Shown: positions 10,185-22,900, counted from the first letter of the stretch. The stretch: DNA of 64,000 nucleotides from Manis javanica (GCF_040802235.1 NC_133174.1:139739213-139803212), one strand, 5' to 3'. Translations and numbers: made by a program. Notes: generated by a model from the letters alone, not told the origin.

Positions 10185-11790
10185 AGCCGCCTGGACTCGG
10201 GCACCCCGATCACCCTTGCCGAGCCCAGGGCTACACTACAGGTAGTGGATAAGTCCATGTCCCTTTTGGTGGACACGGGGGCTACCTATTCTGTTTTACC
10301 CTCCTTCCACGGGCCTTTACATCCTTCCCAGGTCTTCGTTGTGGGAGTCCCTGGGACCCCCTCTAAACCTCTGGAAACAGGCCCGGTGTCCTGCCTCTTC
10401 GAAGGCAGCCCCCTCACTCATTCATTTTTAGTCATTCCATCATGTGCAGCCCCCTTGCTGGGAAGGGACGTCCTATCTAAGCTTGGGGCATCTCTCTGTC
10501 TCTCCTCACACCGAGCCCCTCCAACTCTGGTCCTCGCCCTCGCCCTCGCCCAGGCTGTCTCCTCCCCTGAGCCCTTGCCTGACTTCCCCGTTTCCCCTGA
10601 GAAGGTAGACCCAGTGGTCTGGGACACTTCCACGCCAGTAGTGGCCAGACACCACACCCTGGTCCTCATTCATCTCAAGGACCCCTCCTGCTTCCCTTCT
10701 CGGCCTCGGTTTCCTATTTCACACACCCACCGCAAGGGTCTTCAGCCCACTGTCAGTCGGCTTCTCGCCCAGGGTCTCCTGGTTCCCACCCATTCCCCTT
10801 GCAATACTCCTGTCCTCCCAGTCAGAAAACCGTCTGGTGCTTATCGACTGGTACAAGATCTACGGATAATCAACTCCACCGTAGTGCCACTACATCCAGT
10901 GGTCCCTAACCCATCTACTCTTTTATCTCACATACCCCCCACTACCACTCATTTCACTGTCCTAGACCTTAAAGGCGCCTTCTTCACCATCCCCCTCCAG
11001 CCCGATTCCCAGCTGCTTTTTGCCCTTACTTGGGAGGATCTGGACACCCACAGAACACAACAGTTAACCTGGATGGTTCTGCCCCAGGGATTCCGCAACA
11101 GCCCCCACCTTTTTGGCCAGGCGTTGGCCGGAGACCTATCCCTCTATGACTCTGGGTGCAGCACTCTCCTCCGGTATGTAGATGACCTCCTCCTGTGCAG
11201 CCCCTCAAAAAAATCTCCCTCCAGGACACAGCCTCCTTCCTTAACTTCCTGCCACAATGGGGATTTAGGGTCTCCCCCTCCAAAGCTCAACTCTCCACCG
11301 CACGAGTCACCTACCTAGGGGTGGCCCTAACCCGACCTCCAAGGCCCTCACGGTGGACCACACCACCTCCACCAGGGAACTCCAGCCCCCCACCTCGGGT
11401 GCTGAGATCTTGTCGTTCCTTGGACTGGTGGGCTTCTTCAGACATTGGGTCCCCAACTTTGCTATACTTGCTAAACCGCTATATGCCACAGCCAAAGAGA
11501 CCCCCACCGGGCCCCTCACTTCCCCCTCAAGGGTAGCTCACGCTTTCGAGGATTTGCAGAGGAGCGCCCCTCTCTCCCCCCCCCCACCTCCGCCATGCTT
11601 CCCAATCCTCGCAAGCCTTTCACCCTGTTCACTAAAGAAGAAGCTGGAGTGGCAACTGAAGTCCTAGTCCAGCCAGTGGGGCCCTCATACGGACCAGCTG
11701 CCTTTCTATCCAAACAGATTCCACTGCCCAGGGATGGCACCCTTGCCTCTGGGCACTGGCAGCGGCAGCATGCCTATCCAAGGAGGCCTT
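10185..11790 (+). pseudogene. ERV pol remnant: protease, reverse transcriptase, start of RNase H
   Basis: Pol continues in the gag frame after the single TGA. The aspartic protease active site LVDTGA has its Asp-Thr-Gly at 10272-10280, followed by the LLGRDVL block. The reverse transcriptase shows VRKPSGAYRLVQDLR, the LPQGFRNSP motif (about 11079-11105) and the catalytic YVDD box at 11175-11186. Frame is lost at a run of seven A (11207-11213), resumes in the second frame (FLPQWGFRVSPSKAQL), shifts again near 11340 into a frame with EILSFLGLVGFFRHWVPNF, and again near 11590 into a short RNase H-like piece (PFTLFTKEE). Integrase is not recognised. The gene is non-functional. Confidence 0.85.
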
Positions 11791-14700
11791 GAAACTCGCC
11801 CTGGTCTCCTCAGATTTTGTCAACAGCGACTGGCGGAAATCTCCCGAGTTATGGTTAACCAGATGCTGTTACACCAGTACTCGCCCCTTCCCTCCCAACC
11901 ACCCCCGGCCACATACCAGCTGTGCCTCAAGCCTAGCCTGCATTTCCCCTTGGACACAGAGTTGGAGGGCCAGCTTCCTGTCTGTCTCCATCATTTCCAA
12001 AGACCCCCTCGCCTGATTCCAGGCTGGAAGGAATCCCCGTGGGTCTGGTGGCAGCCCGCCCCACAGAGCCCAGCGTGCTGGCTGCAGCCTGCCACTGGGG
12101 GGCAGAGTTGTCTACCCTGAAACCCACCCAGCAGGATCCGGCGCTAGCCTGCGCTCCTGGGCGTGTACGCGTGCGCGCATGAGCACGTGTATTGGGGGCA
12201 CCCTTATCACTGGGTTGGATGACTCCTCCCACCTTGTCCGAGCCCCCTCCCTATTGCTGGAGTGGCTCAAAGAGTACCCTCTGCTAGAAACAGGGAAGCG
12301 GGCTCTTAAAATAGGAAGAGGTCATGCAGTGAGGGGGAGCCCCCAGTGGGTCCAGGTCTCACCCCAGTCACCCCCAAAGCAGCCATCTTCCCTTATCCTG
12401 GCGGAAGAAAGGATCTGATTGGGCGCTAGAGACTGAGTCTTGCCATCTCCTCTGAGGAAGAAGGGGAGCAAGACACTAATCCAGCCCCCACCCCAAACCT
12501 CAGGCCCAGCACCCTCAATGCCAGCTCTCCAGAATTGAAATTCACAGCAAAATGCAGAACTAGTGAATAACTGGGCTCAGGTCCCAGAAATAGGCTGCCC
12601 TTTCTACGGGGTGACGGAAGATCCTTCCCGCTTCCTGTTGCCATAGTTTCCACTCAGCTACCAGGCAGCTGGCTTGGTGGGAGCCGTTTCCCCCAACGGG
12701 CGGCTCTGCTTGCGCTGCCTGGGGGTGCAGCTGGTGGTGGCCGAAAGAAAGAGAGCTGGGTGACAAAACCTGGTCCCAGAGATCCCCCCCTCCCCATCAG
12801 GGAGAGTACATGTCAGGGCATTACATACTCCTTGAGCACACAGATCAAGGGGACTTGAAGCGAAACTACACAGGAAAAAGTAACAATGTGCTAAAGCCAA
12901 CATATGCTTGAGCAAAGCACACTGTTGGTGTGGGCGCTGGGTGGAACGGGGGCGCATCTTCTCCTCTGGCCCGAGAACCACAGCAAGGCAGGAGACACCC
13001 TCAGCCATGTTCCCCACAAAGGGGTACCTTGGGGGTCCCCAGCCTGCCCAGCACAACAGACTCTGAGGTCTGGCTCTTTTGTGCCCTGATGTTTGCAGCC
13101 TAGGACACTGCTTGTAGGTCTGAGCTGGGGCCCCATGGACTGCAGCTTCCCTGTTGGGCCCAGTCTGCTCACAGACCCGGGGACACCCTGTAGGCCTGCC
13201 CACCCCAGGCAGCCTGCCACACTCCCAAGAGAGCCAGCAAGGATCCTGTGCTGACTCATGGACCCTCTCATCTCTGCCCCACTGTTGATTCAAGACCACA
13301 GGCCAGCAGCTTTCTGTCCATACCAAGTTTCTCACCACTTGCCCCCACAGCCTCAGTTACAGGAAATGCCTCCCGGGGGAGGGAAGGGCCCCAAGTCAAC
13401 CTGGCTGGCCTTTCAGAATGCAGAGCACCTCCTGGGGTGCTGCCCTCCTGACCCAAGACCCCCACCCCGGTTGCCTTCTGAGGGAGGCCCCTCACCCCAC
13501 ATGCTCAGTTGCTGCTCTGCCCATGTACCAGCCCCAGCCGAGGCCTACCCACCAGCCCTACCTAGAGGGGAGAGGGTGAGGTGACCACTGCAAGTCCTAG
13601 CCCAGGGCTGGGGTGCAGAGCCCAGAAACAGGGATCACACCTGGGCCAAGGCCCCTCCGGAACTTCCTGGGGCTCCACTGGCCATTCCAGACCTTTACTG
13701 CTGGTATAACCATTGACAGGGTTTGTTTCTGCCGGTCACGGTGTGTTCCCGCCCGCCCTCCCCCAGCCCCATTAACTTTTCCGGTCCTTTGGGACAATTA
13801 AAATTCAGCCCAGACTCACATCCCATGTGAGGCTCCCCCTCCCGCTCCCCAGAACTGGAATGGGCCAGAAAGGAGCAGGGCACTCTGACCTCCCCTACCT
13901 CCCCCACTCCCTCTCTCAGGCTGCTACCAGCCCAAGGTCGAGCAGGGGAGAGAGCGCCATCTTTGCCCATGGCTTCGTCTGAGGGAATCACTGCCAGGGC
14001 GAGCTCAGCCATCTCCTTGCTAAGTACTCTCTGGGACCCCACCTGTGCCCACAGTCCAGGCTTCCCTCCAGGTGGGTGGCCCTGCAAGGCCAGCTGCCTA
14101 GGCAGCCCTCCCAACATCAGTCTTCTAGTCCCCAAGCATCCTGCCCCAGGGTGGAAGGGATCTGGGGTATGGGCACCCCACCCTTTCCTCCCCAGCACAG
14201 ACCCTTGCTCCTCCCTGGCCCAGCTGGGCAGCTCCTCCAGCAAGGCTCCTGACCCCAGACACCCCAGCAAGCATATGCAGGCACCCATCTGTGAGTCTAG
14301 CATGCACTCCTATTCCAGAGGCCCACCCAGCTTTCCCTGGAACTTGCTCCCCACACCTCACTTACTGCTTGGAAGCCTGCTGGGAGGGAGCAAGGGGTTC
14401 TTGTCCCCAAGTAACACTCTTGGAGCCGCCCTCCTTAAACCATTAACAGCTTCTGTGTGAGGGGCAGTGGGGTAGGCAGGATGAGGGGCTCCGGCCTTGC
14501 TCTCCAAAGATGGTGCAGGCTCATAGGGGCAGAGAGAGAGGGCTTCCAAAAGAGGGTGCTGAAGGGATAGAAGGATCTAGAGATCTGGGTGGAGGTCTTC
14601 AGACTGAGGGAGCAGAACAAGTCACAGCAGGTGTCGGGGCTGCATATGGAAGCTACACTGAAGCCCCCAGGTGCAGTGGGCAGAGACCTTATTTTCTCCC
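11791..14700. other. Intergenic, no gene recognised
   Basis: The first few hundred bases may still be eroded retroviral sequence, but I cannot place integrase or env motifs. 12.4-14.7 kb is moderately GC-rich and has open frames up to about 226 codons without recognisable protein similarity or splice-consistent exons. Confidence 0.4.
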
Positions 14701-14707
14701 AGCTTTT

Positions 14708-14756
14708 TGTCATTTTAAGGATAGAAAGAAAGGAAGGGAGGGAGGGAGGGCACGAG
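14708..14756. repeat. Purine-rich (GGGA)n/(GAAG)n simple repeat
   Basis: Short run of gaaaggaagggagggaggga type. Confidence 0.75.
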
Positions 14757-14859
14757 GGAAGCATTCCCCTAAGGACAGCTGGCTTTAATCTGTGTTCTTA
14801 CAGTAGTTAGAGGGGTCTCCCAGCCCAGTCCACAGGCAGCGGATTAACCTGCTGGGCCT

Positions 14860-14975
14860 CACCAAGCTGAAGGATGTGCCTCTCTGGCCTCATTTTGCAG
14901 GGGAGGAGGCTGCTGTGACCTGCCCAGCGTCAAGGGCCAGCGAAGGCAGAGCTGTTGGGTCCAGAGGCGAGAGGA
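14860..14975 (+). repeat. MIR SINE fragment
   Basis: 'cctcattttgcaggggagga' followed by 'tgtgacctgcccagcgtcaa' and 'cagagctgttgggtccagag' keeps the order of the MIR core region. Confidence 0.5.
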
Positions 14976-15515
14976 GCCAGGGGGGCACTCTGCTAGACCA
15001 GCACCTCCGCCACATCTTACACGTGTCCTTTTCTGTTTTCTTTTCTCTGAAATACTTTAAAGACTGTTTTTGCCTTTTGGTATAAAGATCTTTTCCTAAG
15101 GTTGTTTTGTTCTAGGACTAAGTATATTTTATCCAGACACTTTGTACATCATTTTGTGTTTCCTTTGTGAATGTGATACAGTGAGACATAACATGCAGCT
15201 GAGGCCAGTACGTCGCTGCCCACCCTGCCCCTTCATAGGACAGGGCCCAGAGTGGCGGCAGCAGGGCTGCAGTGAGCCTCCACCTCAGGCACGTGCCCAG
15301 CGCTCCAGGCCCAGCCAGAAGAAGGCAATGCCAAGTCCAAGGGCAAATGGGCAGCTCTAGTGTGGACAACCAGTGACATCTACTTTTGAAAAAAGAACAA
15401 GAGCCCCCGGGGGGGCAAGTAACCCCTAACCCTGCTGTGAAGGGGTGCTTGAAAACATACCACAGAGGCAGAAGGGCCTTTGGTGAATGGGTTTCAAAAT
15501 GCTTAACTTTTGTTT
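14976..15515. other. Intergenic, nothing recognised
   Basis: No gene or repeat that I can name. Confidence 0.35.
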
Positions 15516-15665
15516 AAATTAGGCAAATTGATCATTAGAGAACTGATTAAGCTGGAGCCACTGCTAGAATAGAAAATGAAAATAAACTCCTTCATTTGAA
15601 TTCCAAATTTGGACTTGGAGGTGATCCAGTAATTAGGCGAATTGGTCGTTAGCAAACTGGCTGTG
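15516..15665. repeat. Possible DNA-transposon remnant with two related 29-30 bp direct repeats
   Basis: Two imperfect direct repeats, at 15517-15545 (aattaggcaaattgatcatt...) and 15631-15660 (aattaggcgaattggtcgtt...), have the 'gcgaattggtcgtt' theme that I associate with non-autonomous hAT (MER63/Blackjack-type) elements. Family assignment is tentative. Confidence 0.35.
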
Positions 15666-16340
15666 GATGGACGGAGTGGCAAACACAGACCAGGGGGCGA
15701 ACGCACCCTTGGGGCTTCTCTCTGCCAAGAGTGGGGGTGCCGGGCCTTGTCGCCACACAGGGGCAGCTCCAATGTCGGATGTTCCTCCCACTTGGCCCCG
15801 GGTGGCCCAGGCCCAGAGGGTCTCTGCTGTGCTCAGCACAAGCCCTAGTTCAGGGATCAGGATGGGAGCAGGGGGCCCTGGAGGGGAAGCTGGGGTGATC
15901 AGCAGGTAGGGAGCAATTGAGCTGCAATTTTCCAATGGGTGCAGAAGTGCTTCAGTACTTTAGCCACAGGTACTACCCTACCCTGGGTACCAGCTGCTGT
16001 GACCAAGACTGTAGGGCCCGAGCAATGGGCCCTGCTCCCTGGGGAGGTGCCAAAACCTGCGGGCTACTTCTGAGGTTCCCAGCCACGACAGGGTCAGGCG
16101 CCTCTCCATTGGTGATTCAGCAGAACTCTCAATGTTTAAAATTGTTTCTATGAAGATACTGACAAGACCACGAGAATATTTACAAAACATGTGTGAGTGT
16201 GAAGAACAAACCATAAGCCCCTACATACTCAGCACCCAGCTTGGAGAAAGAAAGGTGACACGACGTTACCTCCGAAGGGCCTTCGGTCCTTCTGGTCCCC
16301 CAGCCCGGGCTTCTGCACTTCACAGGTGACTTCTTTCTTG
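15666..16340. other. Intergenic, nothing recognised
   Basis: No gene; open frames up to 100 codons lack similarity. Confidence 0.35.
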
Positions 16341-17265
16341 AGATTTGCATCTACCACTCCCGTGCATTTCTTTAGAGTTTCACAGCCTTTGTAGGCATCC
16401 CCAAACTACATATCTTCTTTAGCCTGATGTGAACTTTATATGAATGGACTCATGCTGTTTGCATTCTTCCGCAGCTTGCTTTTTCACTGAGCATGGGATT
16501 CCCAAGTCTCATCCCTGCTGCTCCGTGAGAGCTGGAATCCATTTGTCCTCTGAGTGTCCTATTCTCTTGCGGGACTGACCTCCATCCATTTAGTCCCATT
16601 GTTGGCTTGGTGTGCATGTCGTTGTCAGCTTCATGGATGGTTAGATTACTTCCGCTTGTTGTGCTGTTACAAACAGGGCTATTCTGTGCATCAGTGGACA
16701 CGCATACTGATGCTGGCATGAGTTTCTCTAGTGATGACATCCAGGGGGAAATCCCTGAGGGACAGGAAATCGGCACCCTCCACTCAGCTAAGGAACAACC
16801 AGCCACTCTCCCAAGCAGCTGCACCCATTCCCAGGCCCACCTGCAGTATCTGGTTTCTTGCAGTTCCCCAGACTGGCCAACCTGATGTTGTCAGACTTTA
16901 TTTTCCATATGAATAATCACTTATCACAGCATTATTTCTTGAAGAAAATACTCCTTCCTCCGCTCACCTGCAATGCCAGCTTTGTCAGAAATTGAGTGTC
17001 TTCACATGGCATGCTTGCTTCCGCATTCTGTATTCTGTCCTACTGGTCTATTTGTCCATCTTTTGCCAATACCACACTGTCTTAAATGCAGTACCCTTAG
17101 AATAACTTTAGAATCTATTATGGCAATTCCCTCCACCTCCTGCTTAGGAGTGTCTTAGCTATTCTTGACCATTTTTCTCTTCTATCTAAATTTAAGAATC
17201 ACCTTGTCAAACTCCATTTAAAAATGGCATTTAGATTACAATTGCATTCAATCTATAAACAAAAT
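16341..17265 (-). repeat. Old LINE-1 fragment (3' end and ORF2 3' part), minus orientation
   Basis: Carries the reversed L1 3' region: 'gaatggactcatgctgtttg', 'gtgctgttacaaacagggct', then the reversed ORF2 end with 'tattctgtcctactggtcta' and 'attgcattcaatctataaac'. Many substitutions and small deletions show an old L1M-type copy. Confidence 0.7.
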
Positions 17266-17291
17266 GGGAAAGAGTAAGCATGTTCAAAACA

Positions 17292-17316
17292 TTGTTTGTT
17301 TGTTTGTTTGTTTGTT
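17292..17316. repeat. (TTTG)n simple repeat
   Basis: Six tandem TTTG units ending the L1 fragment region. Confidence 0.85.
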
Positions 17317-17890
17317 CATTGAGAATTCTGGGTCCAAGATAACAGCAGTCACATAAATCTGGAACTCTCAACATAGTTTCCAAACAAAAATCAATTTTTA
17401 AAAAAACAAGAACAAATAAAACTACATGCCCTCAGCATAACTAGAAGACAGAGAGCACCCGAACTTCAAATCGCCCAAAATAAATAAAATTCCAAGGATG
17501 GGGGAAACATCCTAAAATGAAATACAAATGTAAATAAATGGACCAAACCATATATCAAACTATGCCACAACTACCCTGAAGGCAAAGAAAAGAACTAGCC
17601 CAACTCACTTTTGAACAGTTTTAAATTTAAACTATATACCTTCAAGCTAAAGGCCAAAAGAAATAGAAACAGATATTGAACTCTAGAGAGTTTTCTTTTT
17701 TGCAGGGACATGAGTTGATAATTCTGAACCTACTTTCTGAGTATTCTAGGGTTGAGAAAATACATAAATATATTGTGGATGATGAGAGCCAGCTTTCTCG
17801 GTGACAAAGAATTTACAAATAAGCAAATGGGAAAAGGCTAGAATGAACCTGGAATTAAAGGTGTCAGTCAGTATGGGCTCATGAAACTAG
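17317..17890. other. AT-rich, probably old LINE-derived, not identified
   Basis: AT-rich sequence without an open frame of interest. Composition and neighbours suggest LINE material, but I recognise no diagnostic block. Confidence 0.3.
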
Positions 17891-17891
17891 C

Positions 17892-18050
17892 TGGATGGAT
17901 GGATGATAGATAATTGATAGATAGAAAGGCATTAGATGACAGATGATAAATACAGATGTATGGAAGTGTGCGCATATATATGTATATAGATATCTGCATG
18001 TGTGTATTTATACATATATGTATGTTGTGTGTGTGTGTGTGTATGTATAA
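17892..18050. repeat. Microsatellite cluster: (GGAT)n, (GATA)n, (TA)n, (TG)n
   Basis: ggatggatggatgatagata at 17892 leads into ATAT-rich sequence and a (TG) run at 18026-18043. Confidence 0.8.
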
Positions 18051-18519
18051 TTTCCTAATAGGTTTCTAGGTACAATTATCCACTCAAAATGAACTAGGGA
18101 ATCCTAAGATAAATGGCCGATTCTCAGAATGGGGGACAAGGAAAGGCTGGAACATCTTGTTCTTCCAGACAGTAAGGAACCCATAGGTCCGCACTGATAT
18201 AAATAATTAAGTCAATGGGGAGAAGGGAAGCTCTTTCTCACAGTAAAAAGCCAAATAATAAATGCAGAAGGAATGATGCAACTAGAAAATCACCATTTGG
18301 CAACCATGATAGTAATGATTCAAGTAAAAATGATCAGTGGATGAAAAAACTGGTAGGTGAAAGCTCGATGAGGAACAGGATATTTGAATGGTACCAAAAT
18401 GTCTCCCCACAAATGGAAAATAATAGCGACTTGACAGTGGAAAACCTGGCAGACACTACTAAGCAAGTGGCCAAAGTAACCATCACAAGTAATGAGACAA
18501 ACCCCCATTGTGTGCCTCC
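18051..18519. other. AT-rich intergenic, not identified
   Basis: Includes most of a 146-codon plus-strand open frame starting at 18215. It has no recognised similarity and its 3' end runs into antisense L1, so I do not call it a gene. Confidence 0.3.
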
Positions 18520-19010
18520 AGATTGCATGATGATTTTAATTTTAATTTCCCTAATGACTAATGATGTTGAGCATCTTTTCATGTGTTCATTGGCCATTTG
18601 TACATCTTCTCTGGAAAAGTACCTATTCAAGTTCTTTGCCCATTTTAATAATTGAGTCATTTGTCTTTTTATTGGGGGAGTTGTAAAGGTTCTTTATATA
18701 TTCTAGACACAAGTCCCTTCTCTGATATATAATTTGCAAATATTTTCTTCCTTTCTAATACAGATGTCTTTTATTTCTTTTTCTTACATAATTTCCCTGG
18801 CTAGAATCCCAAGCACAATGTTGACTAGAAGTGACAAAAGCAGATATTTTTGTCTTGTTCCTGATCTTAGGGGAAAAGTTTTCAGTCTTTCACCATTAAG
18901 TATAATGTTAGCTGTGGGTTTTTCATACATGCCCTTTATCAAGTCAAAGATGGCCAAGAACTCAAGTACAATGCCGAATAGAATTGGTGTTAGCCAGTAA
19001 CCACCTTATC
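18520..19010 (-). repeat. Old LINE-1 ORF2/3' fragment, minus orientation
   Basis: Reversed L1 ORF2 blocks are visible: 'gatgttgagcatcttttcat', 'ttctttgcccattttaataa', 'ttcttgttc'-like strings and 'ttttcagtctttcaccatta'. Confidence 0.7.
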
Positions 19011-20360
19011 TTGTACCTGATCTCAAACATGAAGCTTCCAACATTTCACAATTAAGTAATTTGGTTTTTCTCTATTTTATGCTGATGTCCCTAGATATGC
19101 ATTTCTCTTCATTTATTCTGCATGGAGTTCCTAAGCCCTCTATAATCTGTGGTCTGAGGTTTCCCTGACTTTTGGATAGTTCTCAGTCATTATGTATTTT
19201 AATATTGCTTATGCCTCATTCTTTCTCTCCTCTTCTTCTGCGACTTCAATTACACGTATGTTGGATCTCACCACATCCTCTCTATTTACCTTTTTAATTT
19301 TATATACCTTTGTCTCTCCATGCTTTATTCTGGATAGTTACTTCTGACTTATCTTCCAGTCTGCTGACAGCCTCTTCAGCTGAACATATTCTGTTATTAT
19401 ACCAGTCCATTCATTTCTAAGTTTTGGTTACTGTCATTTTCAGTTCTAAAATTTTCAAATGGCTTTTTTTTATAGTGTCAGTTATCTACCATAATCATTA
19501 GTACTGTCACTTATATCTTTGAGCAATATATGCTTAGTTATTTTAAACTTTATATTTGATAATTTCCAGTCTAGAGCCACTGTGGGCCTTTTTCTATTAA
19601 CTGTTATTTCTGTTGCTTTTCCTTCATATTGCCTTCTTGCCTCATATGCCTGGTTATTTTTGTTGCTTGCTAAATATTGTAATTGCAAACATTTTTGCAG
19701 CAATAACTTGAGGGTGAGGATGCTATGATCTTCCTCCAGAGAAGATTCCACTTGATTTTGTGAACTTCTGAGGGCATTAGCAATCTAGTATCATCCTAAT
19801 CCACTTTCAGGGATTGAGAGGATAAAAAGCTAGCTAAAATCCTAGGAGACTCTTTCTATTTCTGAATGACCTTACTGCTAGGGAGCAGCTCCACAGGGTC
19901 CCATCTAAAATGAGGGAGAATTGCCAGGATGCTCCTTTGGCAGGTCCAGGATTCTAATGCCTGTCCTTCTAGCCTCATGTAACTGTCAATAACCCTCTGC
20001 AGTCTCCAACCCACACATTCTAGATTCTGTAGACACCACCAGGAGATAATCAGTTCCAAACACTGGCCTCACCTCTCTCAGTCCCTGTCCTTCTCTGCAT
20101 CCTGGCCTGGAATTCTTCATCTTTTGTCTCTGTGATGCCTTCAGGCAGGTGATTTATATAAATTTTCCTCATTAGGAGGTAGGCATGAATTAATTGATTT
20201 ATCATTATCAGAAGTAGAAGTCCTTCACTGACTTTTAAATTCAATTATTTTATTTTTCATTTTTGAAAGTGTTATTTGGTTCTTTTTCATTTACATTTGG
20301 TTGTTTTTATAGAATTCTTCCCTTTATTATGTTTTTAATCCCCTCCTTTATTTCTCTTTC
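19011..20360 (-). repeat. Old LINE-derived sequence (ORF1 / 5' region type), minus orientation
   Basis: T-rich antisense LINE-like text such as 'cttcagctgaacatattctg' and 'ttggttactgtcattttcag', similar in style to the 50.6-51.9 kb region. No frame is preserved. Exact family unknown. Confidence 0.45.
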
Positions 20361-20479
20361 TCTTAACATATAAGACACACTGATCTTATCCTCTGTATCT
20401 GATAATTCCACCATTTGAAGTCTTCATGGGTTTTATTCTGTTGGCACTCACCCATGGGGTCATGTTCCCTTTTTCACTT

Positions 20480-20790
20480 GTGTAAGTTCAGGGAGAGGAA
20501 ATCTCAGGGCAAAATACCTCTAAAAACCAAAATCAGTCAAAGGGAGAAATAAAGTTTAAAACCTATTTATTGCTTACAAACTGCAGTCCAGGGCCGTCTC
20601 CTCTGCTCCTGAAGAAGCAAGCAAGCCAGCCCCTCCCCTTAACCTCTCAGGTTCAGACATGCCCTGGGTTGCCCAGGTAATTACCTACTGACATGGAGGT
20701 GAACTTCTCTCCACCCCTGAGGATATGCAAATGCACTAAAGCCGGGTGAGATACTCTGGAAATGTTATAGTTTTACCCACAACTTGTGTT
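20480..20790 (-). repeat. Possible solo LTR, minus orientation
   Basis: On the minus strand an octamer-like ATTTGCAT (near 20725) lies upstream of a CT-rich stretch, then AATAAA (near 20565-20575), the order of enhancer, promoter and poly(A) site in an LTR. Borders and family are not determined. Confidence 0.35.
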
Positions 20791-22900
20791 CATATTTTCT
20801 AACTAGATATTTTTATTTCTTAGAACTTCATAGTGAGAATGCCTTGAAACCTGGATTGCAGGTGGATTCTTCCAGAGAGGATTTGCAATGGCTTCTGATG
20901 ATTTTCTGGGGACACTCCAACTCAGAACCATTTTAAACTATATTTTCAGTTTGAGGAGTTTATGGACTACCCAGGAATTATAACCCCAGTTGCAAATCCA
21001 CATTGTGCTGGCTTGTGAGTTCAAATGTACAAAGCAGATATTTTCCCCTCCCTCTCATGCCAGGCTTGGAAATAAGCCATTCTTCTCAAGATCTGGTGGG
21101 CGAAGAGGTGGTGGTTAGTATCTCTAGCTCACCCTTCCAATGATGATGTAAGCTTTTGTGTCCTACTTTCATGCAGCAAGGGAGAGGGGTGTTGATTCCT
21201 ATCGGACTTGCTGTTTTGCAAGCTTTGGGCCTATTCGCACAATCCATGAGGCTATGAAGACTGAAGCTCAAGGTCACCAGGGTCCACAAATGCTTTCAGT
21301 GTTCTGTTTACCTCTCTGGGTTCCTGTCTTGACTTTTTCACCATCACACTAGGGCATTTTAAAAAGATGATTTTTAAGTATTTTATTTAGCAATTTTAGT
21401 TGTTTTATCAGAAAGATCATTCAGAGCATCTAGTTTACTGTACTGAAGGAAACAGAAATCAACTCATGCCTTTTGAAATGTCACAAAACTTATATGAGCA
21501 CTGACATAAAAACAGCTTCCTGACTGGTTTGCTGATTGCAAAAATCTGGTTACATTCATCTAAAATGAATCTCTCTTTTCCTCGCTCTTGGTTTTTCTTG
21601 AAGGATGGCCTTGTATTTTTCTTTCATAGATATTTTTGCAATAATAATTACACACTTACTTATTAGATGTGTCATCAAATGGCTGTCCCCCCACTAGATA
21701 ATAATAGGGACCACATCTGTCAATTATGATTAGGTTTAGGTACACATATGAGAAAAAAGTTATAATAATGATGGTTTAACCGAGACAGATATTTACTTGT
21801 CTTATGCATTAATTAAGTTCAGAGTAAAATGTTCAGGGCTAGTATGGATATTCCACAAATCATTAAGGATCAAGGGTCCTTTGAGATCATTCCCACTCAC
21901 TGCTCCCTAATCCTTAATCCCTAAAGTGTGGCCTTCATTGCCTTGATCCATGATGGCAGCTAGAGTCCAGCCATCACACCAGAATGGAGCTGAAGAAGAG
22001 ACTAAAGGAAGAGGTGAATAAGGGGAACAAGGAGAGTAGCAGCATCTCTGAAAGGAGCTTCCCAGAGGTGCTATGCAAGACTCCCAGTTAAATCTCACTG
22101 GCCAGAACTGATCATGTGGCCATACCTCACTATAAAGGAGGCTCAGAAATATAGTCTTTATTCAGGCTGTCATGAGCCCAGCTAAAGATCTGTTATCGGA
22201 AAAGAATGAGCAAATAGACACTGGGGAAGTAACCAGCAGTCTCCTCCAAAGTCACTGTACCCCCAAGAGCCTGGCCCAGTGCCTGGCACACAGCCATCAC
22301 TCTACATGTGTTGAAATAATGAAGGAAGGAAGAAGGGAGTCTTAAAGACCTGTACAGAGTAGGTACTTATCAGTAATAGCCAATGACCAGAAACAGCAAC
22401 ACCATCCAGCACTAGAGCCTTGTTGAATCAGCTGTGCTAAGACTGCATCTCAGAGCACCATGCAGCTGGATAAAGGGATGAGGAAGGGCTCCATATACCC
22501 TCTGGTATGTCTCCAGGACATAATGATAGATCTGAAAGTAAGGCACAGCACAATTTACCATCCTTTGTATAATAGATGGGGGTAGGTATGAGTATACAGA
22601 TATTGTTTCATGAAAAACATTTTCTATAATTTAAAAAGTCAAAAGGAAAACCAAAGCAATCCCTAAGAGTCAAAAACAAACAAAAACAAATGAACGGAAC
22701 CATATAAAATTTGGTGGCATAACCACACAAAGAAATATTTCAATGTCTTGTAAACACGTACTTTGATTGTACATACCTAATGGAATCGTTCTTAATGATA
22801 AAAAGAACTGCAAGGAAATCTCAGCAGTATTCAGCAATGCTTAGGTGTGGTGTCTCTGAATATCATTTCCTTCTACAAGGAACTAGGACTCCTTGGAGGA
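20791..22900. other. Intergenic, AT-rich; MIR-like piece near 22255-22330
   Basis: 'cccagtgcctggcacacagc' near 22275 is a MIR 3' signature. The remainder is unrecognised. No gene seen. Confidence 0.4.

Larger units (their letters stand above)
9590..11790 (+). mobile_element. Decayed gamma-like (class I) endogenous retrovirus, gag-pol part
   Basis: Ordered remnants of capsid, nucleocapsid, protease, reverse transcriptase and RNase H lie on the plus strand. Gag and pol share one frame, separated by one stop codon. No env and no paired LTRs are recognised, so this is a truncated insertion. Several frameshifts and stops show it cannot make full proteins. Only the gag end and pol beginning are well preserved. 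Confidence 0.85.

Noticed and set aside
11850-12120. Possible integrase downstream of the pol remnant
   Set aside because: No HHCC or DDE motif could be read in any frame.
12658-13338. 226-codon minus-strand frame
   Set aside because: No recognisable domain and no splice or CpG promoter support.
18215-18655. 146-codon plus-strand frame in AT-rich sequence
   Set aside because: Its end runs into antisense L1 sequence and the product resembles nothing I know; probably repeat-derived.
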